Source: Elysia marginata
Lineage: Eukaryota > Mollusca > Gastropoda > Plakobranchidae
Direction: 5' to 3'
NCBI GenBank assembly: GCA_019649035.1
Contig: BMAT01013527.1
Span: 59,874-84,895, forward strand
DNA: 25,022 nucleotides
Shown: one piece after another, positions 9,549 through 21,100 of the stretch
How the letters are laid out: each line of letters opens with the position of its first letter
Numbering within the stretch: the stretch's first letter is position 1
The notes under the pieces: model-generated
Databases searched by the model: none
Seen by the model: the letters and a program-made list of their open reading frames with translations, nothing else
What the model was told of the DNA's origin: nothing
Translations under genes and position numbers: made by a program

Positions 9549-9817
9549 TTGATATAATTCCATGGATTTAGGCTTAAAGAATATTTGTTTAACATAGCCA
9601 AATCCACAAAAAAATGTTTTAAGTGTACCGGAAAAGGTTATCGTCAAAAGGATAAGCAAGATAAATTTTTAGAATTCATTGATGTACCATCTGAACTCAC
9701 TTAGCATCCGTTAAACTGGTTAGCACTTTCAGAACACTGACAAGATCTTTCACTGCCTATAGCCTAGTAATAGCCTACTCATTAAATCATCAATGTCTGA
9801 GTGAGACAAGCAAATAT

Positions 9818-10036
9818 GTCCTGCGTTCAGGGTGGATTATTTGGAAGTCAGAAATTAAGTTTTTGAGAAAACGCCACTTTGGTTAAGCAAAAGTTTTGAC
9901 ATCTTTTCACAAAATACTGATAATTTTTTAATGAAATTTATGACATATGGAAGCTCAGAAAAATTCTTTGTTCAAACCAGTAATTCCTTCAAGGTGAAAT
10001 TCGCACCATCTGACTCATTCACCCTGGACGCGAGAA
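9818..10036. mobile_element. MITE family M1, copy 2
   Basis: The left end gtcctgcgttcagggtggat and the right end (gactcattcaccctggacgc, then gaga) are inverted repeats. It shares the interior ttggaagtcagaaat, aagcaaaagtttt and ttcaaaccag with the other copies and is about 219 bp. Confidence 0.8.
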
Positions 10037-11286
10037 ATATCTGTAAAGATATAGCGTAAAAATTGAAGCAGCAAGAGACAAAAATTCTGCCTTCAAATCG
10101 AGTTTTTTCAAGTTTCTGTCATGGGATTCATTAGTAGTGAAAGCTAGCTGTGAGACGCTTGATTAAATTAACTTACATTTTGAGTTTATTTTTGGTGTAA
10201 GTTAACAACAAAAATTTTAAGAGTTGATGGCATTCCTTCATCTGTTCAACATCCTGTTTTAATAACACTTTTGCTCATTTTGTCTAGCTGCCACTAATCT
10301 AAATCTTTCGCATAAGCTCGATAACATCATTTATTCCACTTAAAAATTACAAAAACCAAAGTTCATTTACATTGAAAATCATTGAGGCAGCTTGAATTTT
10401 TTAATTTATTCTCTTTGGTTTTTTTTTTCAATTTAAGGTTTTATGGATGAAATGTTTTCCCTAAAGATGACATAAGCATGCCTGTGCTTAATTATGATCT
10501 GAGGACCAAAAACTACAAATTTGCGGACATTTCAGGCTCAAATACTTTTTTTTTTCTCTTTTTTTGTAATTTGAGTTTTTGGAACAACAGGAAATTTTGA
10601 TGGCTCAAGAAGTGAAATGTTCATTATGAATTTTATGTAAAGCATAAAAAGTGCACCAGTGTTATAGGCTTCTATCTAACATGTTTTAGTTTTTAAAATT
10701 GGATATAATTATATAATTATAAAAGATGCGGCTCAAAAAATATTTGCTCAAAGGCAAATACTCAAGGGGTAGCATGACAAACAAAACCTTATTTTTTTTT
10801 ATTTTTTTTACATAAAAGAAAGAACTTATTTTTCATCGTTGTGGCTCAAAATAGAGGTATTTTTCTTAAGTCAGGACATTTTTTACAAATTTGGAAGTAT
10901 TGTGAACATATGCCAGGGGAAACCTTTGGCAAGTTTTCATTATGATTAAATTCAAATGTTGAAAAATCATGTTTTGTCATGTATAAAACTTATGTGTTTG
11001 AGTGAGGTTAGCGTGTATTTTTATGCCTTTCATTCATATCATCTATCTGTATTGAATATTTTAAGCATCATGTTCCTAAAATACCAGGACAGTCTGCTAT
11101 TATATCATATCGAGGTAATCAAAGTTTTTCCCATCATTCACTATCATAATGATACAATACTTTTTTTTTGGTTGAAGGACCAAGATTGGAAAAGAAATTT
11201 GTCCTATTTAAGTCTTAAGTGTGTCTGATTTTCTGGATTTTCACAAAATTTGTACAATGCGTTTTTTTTTGTTATGAGCTATGAAA
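10037..11286. other. Intergenic AT-rich stretch
   Basis: Contains poly-T runs and a short perfect AT palindrome (tataattatataattata, about 10704-10721). No gene or RNA is supported. Confidence 0.5.
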
Positions 11287-11376
11287 GTGCTGACGGGGAC
11301 AAACAAAAAGCAGTATCTGCAGTGTAAACCATTATGAGAGATATAATGCATTTCGTTTGTCCACGGCAGAGAGTGA
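11287..11376. repeat. Foldback (palindromic) element, copy C
   Basis: The left arm (gacggggacaaacaaaaagc) is an inverted match to the right arm (gcatttcgtttgtccacggc). The centre is gcagtatctgcagtg (11310-11324). It is the same family as 4526-4613 and 9034-9112. Confidence 0.8.
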
Positions 11377-11489
11377 CTCAGTAGACAGAATGTTCCTATG
11401 GTTGTTGCAGTTTATGTCGGCTTAGCATTAGTAAAGTTTGAACAAACAAGATGTCACAGAAACATGGAGACTACGAACTAGGCCAAATT

Positions 11490-11753
11490 GTCTTGCATCC
11501 AGGGCGAATGATTTGGAAGTCAAACACTCCTTTTTTTTTAGAAAATTTCATGTAAAGATATAATTTTTGTTTATTTTCTCTTTATTATGTTTTATTTTTA
11601 AATCAACAAAAGTTTTATATCTGTCCAGAAAAAATATATATTTGTATGAAACTTTTGACGTTTACCAGGTCAGAAAAACGTCAATTTCAAACCAGCAACT
11701 CCTTTTAAATGTAAAAATTAAGACATCTGACTCATTCACCCAGGATGCAAGAC
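11490..11753. mobile_element. MITE family M1, copy 3 (best-preserved ends)
   Basis: The left end gtcttgcatccagggcgaat and the reverse complement of the right end (gtcttgcatcctgggtgaat) differ at two positions. The flanks carry aatt on both sides, a possible target duplication or an extension of the inverted repeat. It is about 264 bp and non-coding. Confidence 0.85.
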
Positions 11754-12487
11754 AATTGCTCTACCATAGAGCTTAAAACAACTTCTGGAATCCCCATTGT
11801 CTCTATAAATATATTAGAATTTGTCACCCGTATCAGAAAAAATGGTGGCACTCTAGGGCATTTCCTGCACCTTTACATGTGTGTGTTACAAGTTAAACTT
11901 AACCATGACGAGAACAAGGCTGGCCTGTAGCTCTTAGGTACCCGAGGTGCTGTCATTTCTTTGGTCTCAAAATATATATGTGAGCTCCAGAGCTTATTTA
12001 TCGCTCTGTCGTCCAAATTATTTTTTAAAATGTTATATTAAATAAGGTCTAGTGCCCCTTTGTTTTAGACTTTTTAAAAATTTAGTGGTCAAAGGTAATA
12101 ATTTTACTTTCTCTTTTAAGGGGTTAAGTGAAGAATAACTAATTATTCTCCATCCCAAACATTTGTTCCTTAAAATCTGGTTTGTCCCTCTCTGTATTCT
12201 AAAGATGTTTCCCATATTGTTAGTTAGGAACTACTTATTGTATGAGCATGGTAGTAATGTGGTGTCTAATTAATGCTTTACCATTATCAATATTAATTTT
12301 TTAACATTTACATTTGTAATGTTTTCTCTGTGTAACATGCACTTTCAATTTACTGGCTATGTTCCGAGTGAATGTATTTATTTATGCCATCAAGTTTGAA
12401 TGAAATGATCTACATGGAATAAATTTTGAAGAAACCACAGCATCAAAACGGCAAAGTTTTTGTTTTAGTATCTCACAGATCTCACAA
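11754..12487. other. Intergenic stretch
   Basis: No gene, RNA or clear repeat family seen. Confidence 0.5.
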
Positions 12488-12535
12488 TGGGTTTTTTGTT
12501 TGTTTGTTTGTTTGTTTTTTGCTTTGTTTTGTTTC
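12488..12535. repeat. (TTTG)n microsatellite
   Basis: Runs of gtttgtttgtttgtttgttt followed by imperfect tttg units. Confidence 0.9.
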
Positions 12536-12790
12536 TTGGTGCTGCGATTTACCCTAACTTTCCCCAGTCCACCCACCTGTAAAACGGGTACCTGGCTAAA
12601 GGCAGTGCTTGAAATTTATGGAATGTTATAATTTGAGCGCCTAACAGGCTGCCGTGCTGTAAGGCTCTGAAATATGAGTTGAATTGGCTCTGGTGTGTAT
12701 AGGCCTGCTGGGGTAAAATATGTAAAGTCATGAGAGTGCCTTCGGCGGTTGAGGACTCTAAACATTTATTTTATTTTATTTCTTTTAAAA
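12536..12790 (+). mobile_element. SINE-like retroposon, 5'-truncated
   Basis: The body contains ccagtccacccacctgtaaa, acgggtacctggctaaa and later aggcctgctgggg. It ends in a (ATTTT)n-like tail at about 12763-12781, as SINE tails do. No tRNA-like head with A and B boxes remains on its left. It is related to the fragment at 4739-4880. Confidence 0.6.
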
Positions 12791-13673
12791 TTGACTTTTT
12801 TTGAAAGGCTAGCCTGATATGGTCAAAATACCATAACAAACACACATTTGTGAGGTGGCCAGGGGAAAAGCAGGCATAAGTCACACAGACTAAATATGTG
12901 AGACGACCATGGCGAATCAAGCACAAGTCGGAATTTTCACATATTGAGTTATCAATATTTATCAAAACTAGATTGTATACCCTTGAAGAAGTTGAAAAAA
13001 GTTAAAACTCTAGCTTAATCACATCTTAAAATGCTTCATTTTGAAGACAATAAAAAAGTATGCTCCTTAACAAAATGTGAATTAGAGCTGGTCTAACAAA
13101 AACATTTTTTTAATAAAATCAACTAAATTGTTGTTACTTTGAAATGAAGCATCTCAGATTATAAAAATGCTGGAGGCAAAGTTTTCCCAACCTCTTGAAG
13201 CGCATGAAATTCACTACAGTGGATCTCCTCAACTGAGACCCCCATTTTATGTGACATTAAATGTAAGGACACCACCTTATATGGATATACGGTAGTACTA
13301 GTAATTTAACGACCAATCAAAGATCCCCTTCGAATGAAACCTATTTTTACCAACAATTTTCAAGGTCTAAGTTACTTTCATGGTTCCAATGTAACTGAAA
13401 TTGGTAGCAATTCAATCTGTCTAAATTCAGACTTGTGCCTCATCTGAGCTTAAACCATTTAATCATATTACTATTATTAAGCATGGAAGGACCACAAAAA
13501 AAAGGAATTATTAAAAATAGCATTTATTGTATTTTATGACAAAGGCATAAAACATGTAACACAAGGAAATTTACCGGTACTCATTTCAAATGCGTAAAAC
13601 GTGCATTATAATAAATTAATTATAATATTCTGTAGTGATTAACAAATTAGGGTTAAAGAAGAGGGAAAATAAT
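12791..13673. other. Intergenic stretch
   Basis: Contains one possible transposon end near 13214 (tacagtggatctcctcaact) without a matching second end. No gene supported. Confidence 0.45.
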
Positions 13674-14105
13674 GTCTTGCAACCAGTCCAAATGAGTCTT
13701 AAGTCGAAATTGTAAGGTAATCAGATATGGTATCAGAGAAAAGCTGATTTTCTCTACTTTCAAACACAACAAACAGAAAAGCGCTATCATGCTTCTGTGT
13801 AAAGTTATAGCCATTTGAAGTCGGCAGGGTTAGGACTTATGAAATTTCGGAAAGGGGAGAAAACAGCATTTTAAGTTTAGATGACTATAAAGGTATTAAG
13901 GGGTTAGTAACCATAACAATTAAAATTAAACAGCTAAAAATGAAATTTAAACATCAATAAGGTGTGAAAAATGTTTGGAAATTGTTTTAGCTTTGATATC
14001 TGAAATAAAAAAAATTTTGACCTCTGAACAGCCACTAAACTTTAAATGCCTATATCTCCAAACTAAGCATTTTAAGTTACGACTCATTTGGACAGAATGC
14101 GAGAC
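13674..14105. mobile_element. MITE family M1-related, longer copy 4
   Basis: The left end gtcttgcaaccagtccaaat (then gagtc) and the reverse complement of the right end (gtctcgcattctgtccaaat, then gagtc) form inverted repeats of about 36 bp. It shares the gtcttgca...gaatgagtc layout with copies 1-3 but has a longer, different interior (432 bp in all), so it is a related subfamily. Confidence 0.75.
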
Positions 14106-14144
14106 GAATAAATTTGATTGAGCAAGGCAGTATGTTCTCAACTA

Positions 14145-14326
14145 TGAAATAATAGTAGTAAGACTAAGAGACCTACCAGACTTAGCACTTAATCCATAAT
14201 GCCAGACACTAGGCGGATCAGCTGCTAATACCAATTTTAAAGTCCTTGGTTTGACTCGGCCGGAGATCGAACCTGGCACCTCCCGATCTCTGAAAAGAGT
14301 GTCTTACCGTTACGCTACAGAGTCGG
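14145..14326 (-). mobile_element. tRNA-derived SINE with tRNA-like head
   Basis: Read on the minus strand, the 73-base head (14325-14253) starts GACTC and ends GAGTC, which pair. It holds an A-box-like TAGCGTAACGGTAAGAC and a B box GGTTCGATCTC. A body follows and ends in short TACTACTATTATT repeats. The anticodon arm is poor and there is no Pol III T-run terminator right after the head, so a SINE is more likely than a functional tRNA. Confidence 0.65.
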
Positions 14327-14451
14327 TCAATACTTAATAAACGGCTGAATAGCCTTTCTCAAAAATGAAACGTCAACCGCTAGAACCATGAGCTCAAAAC
14401 CCAGTACTTGTGTGGCCACAAGGTGACGGTCTACCACTCAAACATGGCACC
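14327..14451 (-). mobile_element. Second tRNA-like SINE head, adjacent and same direction
   Basis: On the minus strand, GGTGCCATGTTTGAGTGGTA looks like a tRNA 5' part with an A box, and GGGTTTTGAGCTC (14402-14390) like a decayed B box. Together with 14145-14326 it may be a dimeric SINE or two neighbouring insertions. It is degraded. Confidence 0.4.
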
Positions 14452-15332
14452 ACAAAGTATCATACAGATCTTTTAACATTCATAATATCAACATATATAA
14501 CAATCAAACAGTTACATCACTGCAAAAATACAATATCATTACAGAATTAAATAAATAAAAGTTTGTTTTGGACGGAATGTGAAAAAAAAAATTTACAATA
14601 TTATACATATTCTTTTTTCAAAATAGAGCAAATTTATCATCATTTCAAACAATGTTAAGAGCGAGATCTAAAACATTTTGGGGCTATTTATAAAGGAATG
14701 GCATGCAATTTCAAACAAGAGCAGCTAAGGTTTCAATTATTGAAGCTTGCACAGGGAAATTAAGTTTAAAAACCTCATAAATACATGTATATATATGGAC
14801 ATAATCTGAGGACAACTGCTGCCTTATGAAATTAGCCTACAACTTAAATAAATGTATGAGACCAAGACTTATTTATGCTACCGTTTATATAGCAGTAAAA
14901 TGCTTTTAGTTTTCGGTGTGCAATTTTATCAAACTTAAATCTACGTCTAGATTAGTCACGTTTAGGGCTTTACTTTACCACCACTCATCTATCTCCATAG
15001 AGAGATAAACTCTATTCTTCTATTTTGTCTTTGTTCACATAATAAAAAGTATGTTTTTTCAAGATTTGATTAGTTTTGTTCTTCAAGGAGCTCAAAATAA
15101 ATTGAAAAAAAGAACAAAAACAACTAAACAAAACTACAAAATGACACACATTGTTCAGATTTGGGCATGCTTCTGAATTGGACCGTCAAATGTCACATCA
15201 ACTTCACACCACCTGAGTTCTTGTTTGCCCAAATGTAGCCATTGATTTTCATGTTTTCACATTGTTGTTGCAACTCAACCGTTGTTTCCATCTTTCGAAA
15301 AAATTCAGACGGCATTAGTAAAATTTAACACG
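14452..15332. other. Intergenic AT-rich stretch
   Basis: No gene, RNA or clear repeat family seen. Confidence 0.5.
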
Positions 15333-15512
15333 ACAGCAGAATCCTGTTACGATAAACCCATCTGATACTGACTAAAAAGTTTATTTTATCAAAAGTTTAT
15401 ATTTGGCAGTACTAACATTGCAAAGAAAAAACAGGAAAGGGATCAAAATTCTAGTTTATCCTAACCCATAATTCATCTTAAACAGGGTTTATCTTAAGCG
15501 GATTCCACTATA
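15333..15512. mobile_element. Pogo-like short element
   Basis: The left end (cagcagaatcctgttacgat, then aaaccc) and the reverse complement of the right end (tagtggaatccgcttaagat, then aaaccc) match at about 20 of 26 positions. It is 180 bp and non-coding. The ends resemble those of the 9363-9548 element. Confidence 0.7.
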
Positions 15513-15828
15513 TTGACAAGATCATTTGTTCCATTTTGATTGTTCACACTGAAATGACTTCAGCAAACTGCAGTTTCTCACATTAGAAAGTATGATACTA
15601 TGAATAATGAGTTTGACGGTGGTACACAGAAAAAAATACATAATTCTATGACATTGGTATCCACATAACAAAGAATTCTCAGAAAGAGAGAGGGCACAAT
15701 TCAAGAAATCTAAAAGTGTTCTTCTGTGGGCACCAAACACTTTTTTGATGCGTCAAATTTCAGTTGACCAGAATCCAATGTAGGCCTTTTATCTCAAATA
15801 TGGATTCTATGTAAAAAAAAAATATTTG

Positions 15829-16020
15829 TTTATTATTGTCACAAGAACAAACCCAAATGACTATTTATTTTCAAGAGAAACACTATGGGCCTCTGTCTTT
15901 GAGCCAAGTGTTTTGATTGGTTTGTGGGTTCACACTAGAAATAAGTGTCCGGCTATTTGGTAGAAATTCTTTTCCATTGTGCAATATGCTCAACAGTGAG
16001 AACAACATGCTGCCTGGGGT
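15829..16020 (-). other. Candidate 3' UTR of the CEP152-like gene with polyadenylation signals
   Basis: On the minus strand AATAAA occurs at 15869-15864 and 15834-15829, about 150-190 bases after the stop codon. That is a normal distance for a short 3' UTR. The actual cleavage site is not determinable here. Confidence 0.45.
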
Positions 16021-18109
16021 CTAGAAGTGTTCCTCTCTGGCAAAAGGTCGAAGGTCAAAGCTCGACTTGGCTGGACTGAGATAGTGGGCGAGCAAGGCAT
16101 CAACTCCGTCCACTGCCCTCCCCTGGTTGGGATGCGACCCCGTGCCATGCAGGCTATGCAGCGACTGCTCCGATGTCGACCTCTGCATTTTGCTGTTGCG
16201 TTTCGCTTTCCCTCCCAGGTTTCTCCTGCCCCGCTCCTGACCCTCCTCCTCCTCCTCGTCCAATTCGTCCTGTTCACTCCTCTGTCGTTCCCAGAAGTCT
16301 GAGTTCATCGCCTTGACTGGACCCTTCCCACTGCTGCCCTGGTCATACCAAGCAGTTGAGGTAGAATGGCCGCCAAAACTTTGGTTGCTAAAGTCTCGTC
16401 TTTCTCGACTGTTCGATCTCAACTCTCTACCCTTTCTGTTCCTGTCATCATTTTCTCTGCGTTCCATCTCCTCCTCTTCTTCCTCCATGTCTCGATAGAC
16501 TCTTAACCTGTCAGAATCATCTCCCCTCCCACCTATCAAATCCTCCAGGCTTCTATATCTCCACATCCCCGGTCCCGAGTCGTCAGTTTTCCCCGAGGCG
16601 TGGGTTATCCGCGACAGATCTGATGGAAAGGCTGACGATGTGAGAGGAAGCTGGTCTACCGATCTGAGAACTAAGTCATCTCTCCTCCCCTGGTCATGTG
16701 ACCGCCCCCGCCTGCTGTGTTGAGGAAGCGACCCAGATTTCAGCGGTGACGGGCCCTCTCCACTTCTACTCCTGTCGTGTCTCAGATCTTTGTGTTTATC
16801 TTTTATGTCTTCCCAGGCGTACCTGTCAGATTCGAGGATTTGGCGACCACCCAAATGTCTCCATTCATTTTTTAAGACTCCTGCCGGATCTCTCTCAAAA
16901 TGATCCTCGTCCAGTGCACCACCTCTCTTTCCTTCACCTTTGGCCTTTCCTCTTTGGCCCTTAGCTCTCCTAAACTCTGCCCTGCTGTCACTCCAGGCTC
17001 GCGGCTCTGTGCTCAGTGGGTTTTTCACCAACGGTGTCGATGTGGGCATGGTAAACTTTGGCCGGACATACCTCTCTGCAGATTTTGATGGGAAAGTCTT
17101 GAAATCTTCCAAGCTCATTTCATCGTCTGAAGAGGTCGTGGATCCCTTAGTGTTGTCGACACCAACCCCGAGGTTTATCCCATCCTTTATGTTTATCCTG
17201 TCTCTCAAGTCTGTCCCCCCACCACGGAGCACCGCAGCTCGTATCCTCTCGTAGTCTCTGCTCCTGGCTTCACCGGTAGCCTCCTGTGACCCGCCCCTCC
17301 GCTCCTTCCTGTACGGACTGACCCCTCGCTCTTGCCCTGATCCGCTACTCGTGTTTACCGTCCTGGTAGAACGAGGTAGTCCAGAATCCCCTGGGTTCTG
17401 AGATCCGAGTGACCCGGCCAGACCTTTCCCTCGACTCCTGTCTCCCGTGACCCCTACGACCCCAACGCTTTGTTTGTACAACCCGGACGCAGCCAAATTC
17501 TTCTCCTCAGGTTCCAGGGTCACAAGACTTGAGTGGCTCGCGTTGGATGCAACGGATTCGTCCGAGGACACAAACTGATCCTCCACCATCACCACAGCCT
17601 TCAAGATGCCGACTCTTTCCGAGACATCAGTATCACCACCATCACCAGAATGAATTGGTCTATTTTTGTCCGAACCGGTGTAGCTCATCAGGTTTGACAA
17701 CTCTTGGTTCCTACCTGACTTGTCTCGATACTCTGACCTCTTGACCCCGACTCTCTTCTGTGACCTGACCCACTTCTCCGCCTCTGGCCCAGGTACTCGG
17801 AAACCTTCTCTAGTCATCACGTCATCATCGCCTCTGCTGTTATGCTCCTGCTGTTTAATTTCCGAATCACCACCTCCCTCTTCCCACGGGAACGTTCTGT
17901 GTTCTAACGTATATTCCTCTGCAAATGTCGGGTCAGCTTTCTCCGAGGAGAATGGGGTTGGTTTCTCTAGCGTTATAGAGGGACTCCAGGGTGCCTGGCC
18001 GCTCTTGGCCCAGTTGGCGAGTCGAACTCGAGCTTCCACCACTTTCATCTGGTCTCGAGGGGATGTGTCCACCTCAGGCCTCCATTTCTCTGAAACTTTT
18101 GAAGTCTCC
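16021..18109 (-). CDS. CEP152: CEP152-like gene, terminal 2.1-kb exon F (disordered tail)
   Basis: A T-rich tract and a branch-site-like ctaaactgat precede the acceptor AG at 18111-18110; the stop TAG is at 16023-16021. The first base completes an Arg codon with exon E. It encodes 695 further residues, very rich in Ser, Arg, Gly, Asp and Glu, with acidic runs (MEEEEEEMERRE, QDELDEEEEEGQE) and repeated SRD/RRG motifs. It ends in VDALLAHYLSPAKSSFDLRP, then FAREEHF, a less degenerate patch that could be a short binding motif. No folded domain is recognised. Confidence 0.8.
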
Positions 18110-21100
18110 CTAATCAGTTTAGGAACCAAAAAAAAAAAAAAAAGATAAATTATTACGGATTTGAAAAAAAAAATTTACTTGGCCAACCTTGTTTCCCGTC
18201 TATAACTAAATTCAAGTAAAAAATGTGCAGTTTTATTGAACCAAATTGAACTTTCACTATAAGAATGATGAAATTAGGAGGATCACTCAGATTGGTAATT
18301 GAAATACAGTTTCAATTAAGTTAATATATTCCAACTATCAAGGCTTGAAGTATATAGAATCGCCTGTAAAATTTGTTAATATTAGATTAAGGTTTGATAA
18401 TTAGATTTGAATCTTTTTTTCTTTTTTTTTTGCTGATACAGTTGGCCATCCAAAAATTGTTTTCTTTCCCAAAAGAAGATTGCGAATTATGACACACTAT
18501 TGACAGAAACAAAAAGCAAAACTTTTACTTTCTACTGCTTTTCTGGGTTTTTTTTTTAAAGTTGTTTTACATTAACATTTCTGTCAAAGAGACATTGGAT
18601 TTGAGCAGTCTTTGCTCATTATTTACATGGCTTTTTAAATTTTACTAGAAGTTAACTCAAACTGCAGTCAATTCTTCTAAAGTCGATCTCCAGGGGGAAT
18701 AATTAATACCATCGAGTTAAGTGAACTGTCCAGTTATGTGCAAGCCCTTCTATATAGTAGTCATCATGGGACATACACACAAAAAAATCAACTTAACCTT
18801 TTCGTAACAAAGGTTTTTTCGATCGCCATGACGTGGCAGTTCCTGGTTAAAAATGGGATTATTCGTATATTTTAACATCACTGAACTCAAATTATTAAGT
18901 CAGATTTTAAATAATTATGCATTAAATGCCCCTCTCATGCAGTGCAAAACACGACATACATTGTACGACTAAGTGTCATGGGGAACGGTAAAACCCACTG
19001 ATTTGAGGACGTACAACGTACATTGTGTCTGCATCTTGTCATGACAAGTAGGACGTACAGCGTATGTTATATGTCACGAAGGGGTTAAAAAGAGTTGACT
19101 GTAACAGAATCGACAGAACACAGACACCAGTCCTACCTAGAGGGGCGTTTGGACGATGCCCGGTCCTCGTCCCTCTCCCCGCTACCTCGAGTCATGGTGA
19201 CAAACGGAGACTGTATGCCCAGATCTAGGTCAAGCCTCAAGTCTCCGTCACCCTTGCTGGAGGATTTATCTCTGGGATGGGTCAGGGTAGGTGAAGCTCG
19301 AGGTGACGATGCATTGGAAGAGACAGGAGTAGTGTCCCCTCCTTTCGTGCCGGCCGTTGATGGTACATGGGGCGACCGATACTGCTGATGCTGATGTGAG
19401 GGAAAATTTGATTTCTGATCTGGCCTTGATTTGCGAACTGGGGACACGCCTGTTTTGTTTGAGTGAGTTCTGGACATCTGTGGCGGTGTCATAGTGTGCT
19501 GAGAAATGCTCGTGTCAAACAAGTCGACGCCCTCAAGCTGTGGGTGGTTGCCTGGCAACCGTGGCGGTGTCCTTGACCTTAGGTCTCTCTGTGCTTGAGA
19601 TTTTGACCTTTGAACCACAGGGGTTACAGTGTCAGCCGCAAGCGGCTCTTTCTGCTTATATTCCCAAGCATCATCGTCATACTCTGCATCGAAAGTGCTG
19701 AAACATTTGTCCATGTCTTTCTCTGGTGGAGTAACCCTCTTCGGAGAAGGTCCCCTCGTATATTTCTTCTCCTTCCTCAACACATCTCTATCCTCGTCCT
19801 GAAATGCGAAAGCTGTTGCCAGATTTGGACTGCTAGACCCTCTCACACCCTTGTCGGCAAAGTCATACTTTCCGAGGTCAGAGATCATCTGAGGTTTGTC
19901 AAGGTCATGACCTGACCTGGGGGTATTCCCAGAGGAAGAGGAAGAGGAAGGAGCTGAAGACAAAAGCTGGACAGCGAGAGCATCAATGGAGTTTTCCAAA
20001 GCCGTGATACAGCTGGTGGGCACCTCTCTGGAATACAAGGAAAGAGAGATATAGGAGTCTGTGACAAAAGGTCATATAGAGTGTTGGGAGTTACGTTATG
20101 TCATAGTTTGTAGGTCAAAAAAATATTTTAGAACAGAAATTATGTCACATAATCTTTCTTGAAATATCGTATGGGCTAAATGCATTATTTCTAACATGAC
20201 TAATTTTTTTCAGAATATGATATTTAGAGCATAACTTGCATTTGGTCGCAAGTGATTTTGACATGGTATATTAGAACTAAATGACCTATCTTCAACATCA
20301 ACATGAAATGCTGACACAGTACAACAACATCTCTGCACCAAAAGTTGCTGTTCACACACACAGCATAAAAAAAAAAACCGCTACCAATTATCTTTTATAT
20401 ATAATAAGACTCGAACACAAAAAAATTTTCATAAGTGAAGGTAAAGACCATTTAAATCATTGAAAAATAGGTAGCAGAAATTCACCAATGTTTCAAAAAA
20501 AAATTTTTGAAAGTGTTTTTCTGTAAATCTAATAAACATAGACTTTAGGTGGCTGCTATATATATTTGTAGCCTTCAAGAGGCTTAAAGTTGGTTTTAAA
20601 CATTGTACTTTTATCTTATATCCCTGTAGTATTCTGTTTAACCACTTGACTGAGCTGTGTAGATAATGCTGTCATATTGGTTCAATGTGTTGTGTATTTA
20701 CCTGACTGTACGTGCTTGTTAAACCAAGCTTTCTACATATTTATGGAAACTCTAAGACTAGATCTAACTCCTTAACATACTCACTAAAAGTCAAGACCTA
20801 TTTCCTAAAGGTCCTCTTCAAACTCTAGATGAAGATCTAGATCGACCCTCTCTACCTGTCCAATCCAAGTTTTAGAATTTTCTTACCACACAGCATGAAA
20901 TTGTATGTGGCAGTCAAAGGACTAAACTTAAAGAAAAACAAAAAAAGCTGCTACACTAACTTTTCCAGTCTAGTCCCAATATTTCACAGCTGAATACTTC
21001 AAGTGCTTGCTTAACTTTCAGAAGACAACCATTTTATACAATTTGGTATAACTTCCAGGACTTTTTCTCCTTTTTTAAAAATTTGTTTCATGTAATAATG

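Noticed and set aside
13214..13290. Possible further pogo-like element starting tacagtggatctcctc
   Set aside because: No matching inverted second end was found downstream, so its limits cannot be set.
14253..14325. Possible functional tRNA gene
   Set aside because: A and B boxes and a paired acceptor stem are present, but the anticodon arm is poor, no T-run terminator follows and a SINE body is attached.
17720..18148. 142-codon plus-strand open frame
   Set aside because: It is the complement of exon F of the minus-strand gene, whose coding frame, splice phase and composition are much better.
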